From: Helochares maculicollis
Taxonomy: Eukaryota > Arthropoda > Insecta > Coleoptera > Hydrophilidae
DNA: 38,417 nt
Direction: 5' to 3'
NCBI GenBank assembly: GCA_033557835.1
Contig: JAWQRO010000469.1
Location: forward strand, 1-38,417
In this document: positions 35,401 through 38,417 of the stretch, in pieces
Layout: each line of letters begins with the position of its first letter
Numbering within the stretch: position 1 is the stretch's first letter
The notes under the pieces: model-generated
Database searches by the model: none
Told to the model about the DNA's origin: nothing
Seen by the model: only the letters and a program-made list of their open reading frames with translations
Position numbers and translations under genes: made by a program

Positions 35401-36607
35401 GATTCATTTAATCCGAAGCAAAAAAATGTGGCGATGCTGTAAATTCTTACATGGATGTTATTTAGAGGATTTGTTGCGCTTAGGATTTATAGATTTGTAG
35501 TTATTGGAATATATCAAACATTTTATTTTGATTAACTTCTGTTGGATTTCGTTTGTGTTTTCATGTCAATAGGTGTTTTGATTATGATTTTGCCTAAGTT
35601 GTAAATTTGTACATATAACAAGAGAAATGTTATACAGCTTCTTAAATTTGAAAATCACATTCGTACGAGTTTTTACACCTGTCTATTTTATTGTCACAGC
35701 TTTTCTTGGTTACTTGACTTGTTTCTCTGACACAGGTGGCCAAAATAAGGCAGTTTGGGAAGATGTGACCGGCTCTACACCGCTAACCTTTGTCAAGGAT
35801 TGCGTTTCCTTTACTACAACAGTGTCTGCCAGATTCTGGCTGATGGACTGTAGAAATGTTTCAGACTCAGCTCGGATGGCTACTGAGTTATATGCGCAGG
35901 TAAATTCTTCTCATCTTTGCTTGTTTCAAGTATACCTTATACTTTTTTATAGTTAATTTTAAAAATAGAGCTTAACAAATTTGAAGCACTTAGTAAAAAA
36001 TATGTTACTTTAAATATAGACTGCCTTGGTTCCTTTCATGGCGAAATTCGTTGTTTTTGCAAAACGAGTGAGCAACCTAGAAGCTAGAGTGCGAGTATTT
36101 TGTATGACTGATGACAAAGAAGATAAAACTTTAGAGCATCAAGAACACTTCACAGAGATTGCAAAGAGCCGTGATATTGAAGTTTTGGAAGGCAGGGACA
36201 TATTTATGGAATTTGCTGGCAACTTGGTGCCAATTCTACAGTCTGGTGATCAACCGAAATTGGGTTTCAAGGCGTTTAGGGAGAATCGATTGGCATTTAC
36301 TATGAGGCTAAGGGATCAAGTGAGTAATTCATTTTAAAAAATTGTATATTTGCGGTCTGTAGTTTTTTCCAACTAAATATGTTATGGTGTTCCATATCTT
36401 ATTTATATTGATGTTTATAGGATGAAGAACCAGTAGGCAGAATAATTTTCATGAGCGATGCCAAAGTTGCAAGAGGAGAACCAACTCAAGTTCCTCTATG
36501 CACGCTTACATTAATGTTGCCAAAAGATGTGCTTCCAGATCGAGATTCACAGTCAGATTTGTTGTCAATAGATAAGGACCATAGTTACCTTCACCATGGG
36601 GGAATTA
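17320..36607 (+). CDS. Ank2: Ankyrin adaptor protein, 17 exons, partial at both ends
   Basis: Ankyrins tie membrane proteins (ion channels, adhesion molecules) to beta-spectrin under the plasma membrane. I joined 17 exons: 17320-17427, 17607-17739, 20845-21164, 21467-21793, 23249-23686, 24219-24713, 25721-26173, 26832-27015, 29758-29889, 29975-30095, 32239-32463, 33371-33531, 33829-34040, 34383-34587, 35736-35899, 36020-36319 and 36421-36607. All introns are GT-AG with matching phases, giving 1388 codons plus one base without a stop. Residues 1 to about 785 are 24 ANK repeats. Residues about 786-903 are an acidic linker, followed by ZU5-N (with DARGG), ZU5-C from about residue 1040, and UPA from about 1172 to the end. 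The initiator exon and the death domain with C-terminal tail are not in view. The linker (SDSEDEGG, YMTVDDMKSLGDDS) resembles insect ankyrin-2, but the Ank/Ank2 choice rests on memory and is less sure than the family. Confidence 0.96.
17607..17739 (+). CDS. Ank2: Ankyrin exon: ANK repeat 2 and start of 3
   Basis: The acceptor is TTTTAG|AAT and the donor is TTG|GTGAGT. The exon has 44 codons plus one base (phase 0 in, phase 1 out). It encodes NGLNALHLAAKDGHVEVVQE, then NTALHIASL. Its last G joins CG at 20845 to make Ala of IASLAGQEEVV, which confirms the junction. Confidence 0.95.
17740..20844 (+). other. Intron 2 (3105 bp), no exon found
   Basis: This is the longest intron of the gene, AT-rich throughout. 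I see no cassette exon or intact transposon. Stretches at about 19600-20560 share short recurring words (AACATTC, TATTAAAAG, GCTTTTA) and may be an old degenerate repeat, but no clear period can be counted by eye. Confidence 0.6.
20845..21164 (+). CDS. Ank2: Ankyrin exon: ANK repeats 3-6
   Basis: The acceptor is TTGCAG|CGG and the donor is CAA|GTAAGA. It has 320 nt, phase 1 in and phase 0 out. It encodes AGQEEVVRILVQHGASINV, then GFTPLYMAAQENHDGCVKYL, then GFTPLAVAMQQGHDKVV, then a shortened repeat reading TRGKVKLPALHIAAKKDDVK. The short repeat of about 29 residues, lacking the usual (D/N)GxTPLH hairpin, is a conserved feature of ankyrins. It explains why 260 rather than 264 codons separate the Asn-Gly starts at 17607 and 23249. 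Confidence 0.96.
21467..21793 (+). CDS. Ank2: Ankyrin exon: ANK repeats 7-9
   Basis: The acceptor is CTTTTTAG|AAC and the donor is AAA|GTGAGT. It has 109 codons, phase 0 at both ends. It encodes SGFTPLHIAAHYGNDKVASL, NITPLHVASKWGKINMVSLL and DGLTPLHCAARSGHDQVVDM, three canonical 33-residue repeats. The preceding intron (21165-21466, 302 bp) is AT-rich with nothing recognisable. Confidence 0.97.
21794..23248 (+). other. Intron 4 (1455 bp), nothing recognisable
   Basis: AT-rich intron with good splice sites at each end (AAA|GTGAGT and TTCTTACAG|AAT). A 70-codon ATG frame at 22428-22640 shows a Cys pattern that loosely suggests a zinc finger, but it has no splice context and I treat it as chance. 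No repeats or mobile element were recognised. Confidence 0.6.
23249..23686 (+). CDS. Ank2: Ankyrin exon: ANK repeats 10-13 and start of 14
   Basis: The acceptor is TTACAG|AAT and the donor is CAG|GTAAGT. It has 146 codons, phase 0 at both ends. It encodes NGLAPLHMAAQGEHVDAARI, YLTALHVAAHCGHVRVAKLL, NGFTPLHIACKKNRIKMVEL, SGLTPLHVASFMGCMNIVIY and RGETPLHLAARANQ. It begins a run of 462 codons (to 26173) that equals exactly 14 repeats of 33 residues. Confidence 0.97.
23687..24218 (+). other. Intron 5 (532 bp), nothing recognisable
   Basis: Phase 0 intron separating ARANQ from TDIIRILLRNGA. It is AT-rich with no open or repeated structure. A minus-strand 123-codon frame at 24024-24395 overlaps the next exon and is a shadow. 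Confidence 0.6.
24219..24713 (+). CDS. Ank2: Ankyrin exon: five ANK repeat lengths (repeats 14-18)
   Basis: The acceptor is AATTTTAG|ACT and the donor is CAG|GTAAAA. It has 165 codons, exactly five 33-residue repeat lengths, phase 0 at both ends. It encodes EEQTPLHVASRLGNVDIVML, DLYTPLHIAAKEGQEEVASV, KGFTPLHLAAKYGHLNMARL, NGVTPLHVAAHYDHQPVAVV and NGHTPLHIAARKNQ. The acceptor fits because it restores TDIIRILLRNGAS after ARANQ from the previous exon. An in-frame ATG at 24237 is not used as a start. Confidence 0.97.
24714..25720 (+). other. Intron 6 (1007 bp), nothing recognisable
   Basis: Phase 0 intron between ARKNQ and MDIATALL. It is AT-rich with no reading frame, repeat or mobile element that I can support. 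Confidence 0.6.
25721..26173 (+). CDS. Ank2: Ankyrin exon: ANK repeats 19-22 and most of 23
   Basis: The acceptor is AATTCTAG|ATG and the donor is AAC|GTAAGT. It has 151 codons, phase 0 at both ends. It encodes AGFTPLHLSSQEGHTDMSSL, NGLTPIHLCAQEDRVSVAQL, AGYTPLHIACHHGHVNMVRL and AGYTPLHQAAQQGHVLVINL. Its first codon is ATG, but this is an internal Met (RKNQ|MDIATALLE), not an initiator. Confidence 0.97.
26174..26831 (+). other. Intron 7 (658 bp), nothing recognisable
   Basis: AT-rich phase 0 intron. The acceptor at 26830-26831 lies after the T-rich TTGTTTTTGAATTTAG. No feature was recognised inside. Confidence 0.6.
26832..27015 (+). CDS. Ank2: Ankyrin exon: ANK repeat 24 and start of acidic linker
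   Basis: It has 61 codons plus one base, phase 0 in and phase 1 out. NGQTALGIANKLGYISVVEE is the capping 24th repeat. The exon then runs through a Thr-rich stretch (EIDITTTTTVNIEEKYKV) into APEAMQETFMSDSEDEG. The donor is GG|GTAAG. It is the 5' anchor for the cassette candidates in the following 2.7 kb intron, all of which start and end in phase 1. Confidence 0.96.
27595..27624 (+). CDS. Ank2: Candidate 30-nt microexon in the ankyrin linker
   Basis: The candidate has acceptor TTTTGGAAG|GTT after a strong T-rich tract (ATTTTATTTTTGTTTTG) and donor AAAAAG|GTAATT. It is 10 codons in phase 1 to phase 1, so inclusion keeps the ankyrin frame. It would insert YTPLFLRKK after Gly of SDSEDEG. No stop is present. 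Against it: it is very short and AT-rich, so a chance AG...GT arrangement cannot be excluded. Confidence 0.35.
28299..28394 (+). CDS. Ank2: Candidate 96-nt cassette exon in the ankyrin linker
   Basis: The acceptor is GTGCATGCAG|GC and the donor is CACAC|GTAAGT, a near-consensus site. It is exactly 32 codons, phase 1 to phase 1, open in the host frame. It encodes GCVDEPPVAYGRPAHAQHVY followed by LPFYQGQMQYT. Base composition is clearly GC-richer and codon-like compared with the surrounding AT-rich intron, which is the main reason to believe it. Joining either from 27015 or to 29758 leaves the ankyrin frame intact. The motif TGCATG sits at 28290-28295, overlapping the 3' splice site. Its function is unknown. 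Confidence 0.62.
28878..28919 (+). CDS. Ank2: Candidate 42-nt cassette exon or alternative first coding exon
   Basis: The acceptor is GAAAATCAG|AAA and the donor is AAAACC|GTAAGT. It is 14 codons, phase 1 to phase 1, reading E-MDPLELPIKEEEN and acidic like the neighbouring linker. It also contains ATG in a good context (GAAATGG) at 28880. It could therefore instead start a short isoform that lacks the ANK repeats and reads MDPLELPIKEEEN-REDPILSD. The polypyrimidine tract is weak next to the AG; a stronger one (ATTTTTTTTAG) lies about 25 nt upstream. Confidence 0.45.
29758..29889 (+). CDS. Ank2: Ankyrin exon: acidic linker
   Basis: The acceptor is TTTGTAG|GTG and the donor is ATGG|GTAGGT. It has 132 nt, phase 1 at both ends. 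It encodes EDPILSDQQQYKYMTVDDMK followed by SLGDDSMKLDFAGDEKSDYR. This region links the ANK solenoid to ZU5 and is typical of insect ankyrin-2. Being phase-symmetric, it could itself be skipped without a frameshift. The next intron (29890-29974) is only 85 bp. Confidence 0.94.
29975..30095 (+). CDS. Ank2: Ankyrin exon: linker before ZU5
   Basis: The acceptor is TTCCTAG|CTC and the donor is CAGG|GTAAGT. It has 121 nt, phase 1 in and phase 2 out. It encodes APSNMSGDIVINQVQAKEYY then SYAPDNIDINRQPITAG. The terminal GG is completed by T at 32239 to give Gly before FLVSFLVDARGG. Confidence 0.94.
30319..30417 (+). CDS. Ank2: Candidate 99-nt cassette exon, or alternative terminal exon
   Basis: The acceptor TTGCTTATGCGCAG|T follows a TG-rich tract, and the donor is AGAAAG|GTATCT. 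It is 33 codons, phase 2 to phase 2 and open: NVRVAEGWSEMMLEHTLFLL then GPLKRGPGLCRE. Read through the donor instead, the frame stops at 30428-30430 (TAA), which would end an isoform before ZU5. Doubt: the GC-richer block extends to about 30490 and a minus-strand frame (30324-30629) is open across it, so this could be an inserted foreign sequence rather than an exon. Confidence 0.35.
31341..31358 (+). CDS. Ank2: Candidate 18-nt microexon before ZU5
   Basis: The acceptor is GGATCAACAG|AGT after the T-rich GTGAATTTTTTATTATTC, and the donor is AAAAA|GTAAGTTC. It is six codons, phase 2 to phase 2. Inclusion changes ITAG-FLVSF to ITAG-VPSWKN-FLVSF directly in front of the spectrin-binding ZU5 domain. 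Both splice sites are good and the frame fits, but 18 nt gives little coding evidence. Confidence 0.45.
32239..32463 (+). CDS. Ank2: Ankyrin exon: start of ZU5-N with DARGG motif
   Basis: The acceptor is GCCTTTAG|TTT and the donor is TGGG|GTATGT. It has 225 nt, phase 2 at both ends. It encodes FLVSFLVDARGGAMRGCRHS, VRVIVPPRCASSPTRITCRY and HPPPLMEGEALASRLLELGP. In studied ankyrins the DAR triplet of this domain is needed for beta-spectrin binding; it is intact here, so membrane-skeleton attachment is expected to be retained. Confidence 0.97.
32464..33370 (+). other. Intron 11 (907 bp), nothing recognisable
   Basis: Phase 2 AT-rich intron within ZU5-N. I looked for phase-symmetric AG...GT segments like those in introns 8 and 10 and found none convincing. 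Confidence 0.55.
33371..33531 (+). CDS. Ank2: Ankyrin exon: ZU5-N
   Basis: The acceptor is TACATTTTAG|ACC and the donor is GAAG|GTACTT. It has 161 nt, phase 2 in and phase 1 out. It encodes PVIIEVPHFASLRGKQREII, VLRSDNGETWKEHTLEANEE and DVLNHSFDGE. The SDNGETWKEH motif is a conserved signature of the ankyrin ZU5 core. The following intron 33532-33828 (297 bp) holds nothing recognised. Confidence 0.96.
33829..34040 (+). CDS. Ank2: Ankyrin exon: end of ZU5-N and ZU5-C
   Basis: The acceptor is TTGAATAG|AAT and the donor is ACAG|GTAATG. It has 212 nt, phase 1 in and phase 0 out. It encodes ELSQIEDLHTNRITRILTND, FPHYFAVVSRVRQEVHAIGP and DGGTVSSSAVPLVQAVFPPN, then IRVGLQ. The GPDGGTVSS and FPPNALTKK elements mark the second ZU5 domain. 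Intron 34041-34382 (342 bp) is AT-rich and featureless. Confidence 0.96.
34383..34587 (+). CDS. Ank2: Ankyrin exon: ZU5-C
   Basis: The acceptor is TCTATTTAG|GCA and the donor is ACTG|GTAAGA. It has 205 nt, phase 0 in and phase 1 out. It encodes AQAIEPELVSKLLGHGVAVS, PIVTVEPRRRKFHKAITLSL and SGSAPTLRLLCSIT. The PRRRKFHKAITLSLPAP motif is highly conserved in ankyrins. Confidence 0.97.
34731..34865 (+). repeat. Degenerate 22-bp tandem repeat in intron 14
   Basis: The core word CACATTGCTTACGATTCA recurs with starts at 34737, 34759, 34781, 34803 and 34825, a strict 22-bp spacing. A sixth copy starts at 34850 after a 3-bp insertion, and a weaker one (GCATTGCTTTCA) lies near 34897. Later copies carry substitutions (CTCATTGC, CATAATGC, CACTTTGC, CACAATGC). 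It is a short minisatellite about 0.9 kb upstream of the next constitutive exon. Confidence 0.85.
35221..35232 (+). CDS. Ank2: Candidate 12-nt microexon at the ZU5-C/UPA junction
   Basis: The acceptor is CATGCTTCGTAG|GAA and the donor is AAATCAG|GTAAAT. It is four codons, phase 1 to phase 1. It would insert TKSG into CSITG-GQNKAVWEDV. Two TGC words (35187-35189 and 35211-35213) lie within 35 nt upstream, as in the recognition context described for neural microexons in animals. Frame, phase and both sites fit, but such a short match could arise by chance. Confidence 0.4.
35736..35899 (+). CDS. Ank2: Ankyrin exon: start of UPA domain
   Basis: The acceptor is TGACACAG|GTG and the donor is CAG|GTAAAT. 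It has 164 nt, phase 1 in and phase 0 out. It encodes GGQNKAVWEDVTGSTPLTFV, KDCVSFTTTVSARFWLMDCR and NVSDSARMATELYAQ. The WEDVTGSTPLTF and SFTT.VSARFWL.DCR motifs are standard for ankyrin UPA, which packs with the two ZU5 domains as one supramodule. Confidence 0.97.
36020..36319 (+). CDS. Ank2: Ankyrin exon: UPA domain
   Basis: The acceptor is TAAATATAG|ACT and the donor is CAA|GTGAGT. It is exactly 100 codons, phase 0 at both ends. It encodes TALVPFMAKFVVFAKRVSNL, EARVRVFCMTDDKEDKTLEH and EVLEGRDIFMEFAGNLVPIL, then FKAFRENRLAFTMRLRDQ. The flanking introns are short (120 and 101 bp). Confidence 0.97.
36421..36607 (+). CDS. Ank2: Ankyrin exon: end of UPA, last exon in window
   Basis: The acceptor is TTTATAG|GAT and the donor is ATTA|GTAAGT. 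It has 187 nt, phase 0 in and phase 1 out. It encodes DEEPVGRIIFMSDAKVARGE, PTQVPLCTLTLMLPKDVLPD and RDSQSDLLSIDKDHSYLHHG. The frame continues beyond a good donor, so the gene must go on; a death domain and tail are expected but no further exon is visible to 38417. Confidence 0.95.
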
Positions 36608-37379
36608 GTAAGTGTTTTATTATTACTATTAATATTATTCATGATTGTACAGTATAAAATAAGATGAAATGTTGACTTATTGATTTTTGTAACAATATTT
36701 AGATATTTCAATTATCTTTAGGCCTTTAGATAAATGGTACAGTTGCATCAATAATGCCTGAATAAGTTTGACCACTTCAAAGCCTTGTTTTGTAGTTTTA
36801 ACTAGTCACAAAACACTATGGTAACTATATTGTTTACAATACCACAAATTTGTGATGTGACACTAAAATAAAAGATTCAGTTATTACAACAGTTTATTTC
36901 AAATTAACTAGATAAAAATGTATTTCATCGTTGACTTTAAAAATTGTACAAGGATCTCCCCATATATATATATATACAGCTGAATGGTGTAAAGACAACC
37001 ATAAAAGCGGCAATACTTTGAAAAATCGATGGTGAAAACAAAAATCAAAAATACATTCTACCACCAACTTCCATACATTCTACATTCATTGTCTGGTTTT
37101 GTTAAATGGTCAAAGGAGATGTCATTTGCTTTTCAAATTACATATTTGTCAAGAGTCCTAAAACTAGGAAGAAGAGGAAATGTTTGAAGAACAAAAATGG
37201 CAATGTTTATAAATACAAGGCTTTCACAACCAATATACACTCAAATATTCGAGTTTCCTGCTTCCATTAATTTTTCTGTAATGCTCTACATTCCGCCAAA
37301 TTTTCAGCACTAATGTTTCAAGTACCAATGATAAGTAAGCTTATGAACTGGAATGGTTTAAAAGCGCCATTCTTTAGCA
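36608..37379 (+). other. Start of the next ankyrin intron
   Basis: AT-rich sequence after the phase 1 donor at 36608. An (AT)n microsatellite of about 15 bp lies at 36962-36976. No ankyrin exon is recognisable. Confidence 0.6.
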
Positions 37380-38150
37380 ATTTGTAACATTGTTGAATTT
37401 ATAAATGAAGAGTCAATGAAACGATTTCATATTGAAGACCAAACTGCATTCCAATCTCTATACACATACTTTAATGGCATTGATATATGACGAAAAAGAG
37501 AACGACAAATACTTCAGTCCCTACCATGTCCTATTTCGCACACAGATCAAACTCCTTCTCGGATCTGTTCATTGGAGGTTCCACACATTGGTAATCAAGT
37601 TGAAGTTTCCACCAGGAAAAATTGAAGCAAATAATAAAAATTACACTTTAAATGAAAATTAAGCTCTTGGACATTAATGGCTTTGGCATCTGTCAAAAGG
37701 ATCATCAATTTATAAAGAAGCTCATTATTAACAAAATGCTCGCATGATTTTAAATTATACAATATTGATTCAACGATTGCTTTTTTGAAATTAACAAAAG
37801 GCAGATTCTGATGCGCTTAATGCAGGTTTTTGTTTATGAGCAAGCATTCTTTCTGAAGTTCAGACACTAGCTTTTAAACTACCTATAACTTAAGCAATAT
37901 TCTGGATACAATTTGATTTTCAATTTTCTAGAATAGACTTATTCAAATGTGACATCAACTACAGAAAATTTAAAACAAAACATAGACTTATCTGCTGATT
38001 TACTCTTTTGCTCTTTTAAAGCCTATGGATATGGTACAATATCTCTCCTCTATCTGGTGTTACATTTCCATATTGTGCCTGGTGTCTGCACTAAATCGAT
38101 TGTAAAGGGATTACTTGAGCCAATAAGAAACCCTCGTAAATTTCAATGAT
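37380..38150 (+). pseudogene. Unidentified decayed protein-like stretch
   Basis: Successive plus-strand frames give protein-like text interrupted by stops and shifts: 37432-37662 (ICSLEVPHIGNQVEVSTRKN in one frame, YDEKENDKYFSPYHVLFRTQ in another), then about 37671-37860 with KDHQFIKKLIINKM and ILMRLMQVFVYEQAFFLKF, and 37949-38149 (SFKAYGYGTISLLYLVLHF then KGLLEPIRNPRKFQ). This pattern suggests an old pseudogene or transposon remnant inside the ankyrin intron. I do not recognise the family. Confidence 0.3.
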
Positions 38151-38417
38151 GCACCAAAAGACTAGTCTTTCCCCATTCACACCTTGTCAGGATCTTCTCA
38201 AACAAGATAGTATGCTTCAATACTGCTTAGGTTTTTGTGATAATTCTAATATACTATTTTGATATATTATCACTAAGAAATCCCATAGAGTATAATAAAC
38301 ATATAAGAAATAGAATATTCAACAAATTGGGTAAATAATTTATTTTGCTTATGAAAGTCTTTATTGTTGATTTTATGCCACAAAGCTCTGTGCAATTATT
38401 TTAATTCTAACATAATT

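Larger units (their letters stand above)
34588..35735 (+). other. Intron 14 (1148 bp) with tandem repeat and microexon candidate
   Basis: Phase 1 intron containing the 22-bp repeat (34731-34865) and the 12-nt candidate (35221-35232). The rest is AT-rich. The ATG-initiated frame from 35627 simply reads through intron into the next exon. Confidence 0.65.

Noticed and set aside
1..38417. CRISPR arrays, bacterial operons, riboswitches, rRNA or tRNA genes
   Set aside because: The window is spliced animal nuclear DNA; no direct-repeat/spacer array or RNA gene structure was seen.

Overview
The window is animal nuclear DNA, almost certainly from an insect. It is AT-rich with long introns, and it carries one large spliced gene whose protein is close to insect ankyrin-2. 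It also holds decayed mariner-type transposons and a decayed LINE of kinds common in insect genomes. The insect order cannot be settled from the sequence.

Positions 1-17319 contain no exon I can tie to a host gene with confidence. This part is either upstream intergenic DNA or a very long 5' intron of the ankyrin gene. It holds two dead Tc1/mariner-type elements in the same orientation, 112 bp apart (6305-7467 and 7580-8752, both with recognisable terminal inverted repeats). A heavily decayed endonuclease/reverse-transcriptase LINE lies at about 13560-14770. There are also several GC-richer or protein-like patches of unknown origin (679-822, 1498-1949, 3756-4007, 5343-5620, 8775-8975, 11166-11620).

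Positions 17320-36607 (+) hold 17 constitutive exons of an ankyrin adaptor gene. All acceptors and donors are AG/GT and all intron phases agree. Together they give 4165 nt, or 1388 codons plus one base. The order is 24 ANK repeats (exons 1-8), an acidic linker (exons 9-10), the spectrin-binding ZU5-N domain with its DARGG motif, ZU5-C, and the UPA domain. The first coding exon and everything after UPA (death domain, tail) lie outside the window or were not found.

The most interesting signal is a set of unannotated candidate cassette exons and microexons inside the linker and ZU5/UPA introns. All are multiples of three, open in the host frame, phase-symmetric and flanked by AG/GT: 27595-27624 (30 nt), 28299-28394 (96 nt), 28878-28919 (42 nt), 30319-30417 (99 nt), 31341-31358 (18 nt) and 35221-35232 (12 nt). 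If real, they would vary the segment joining the ANK solenoid to the spectrin-binding module and the ZU5-C/UPA junction. Positions 36608-38417 hold the next intron or 3' sequence, including a frameshifted protein-like stretch at about 37380-38150 that I could not identify.
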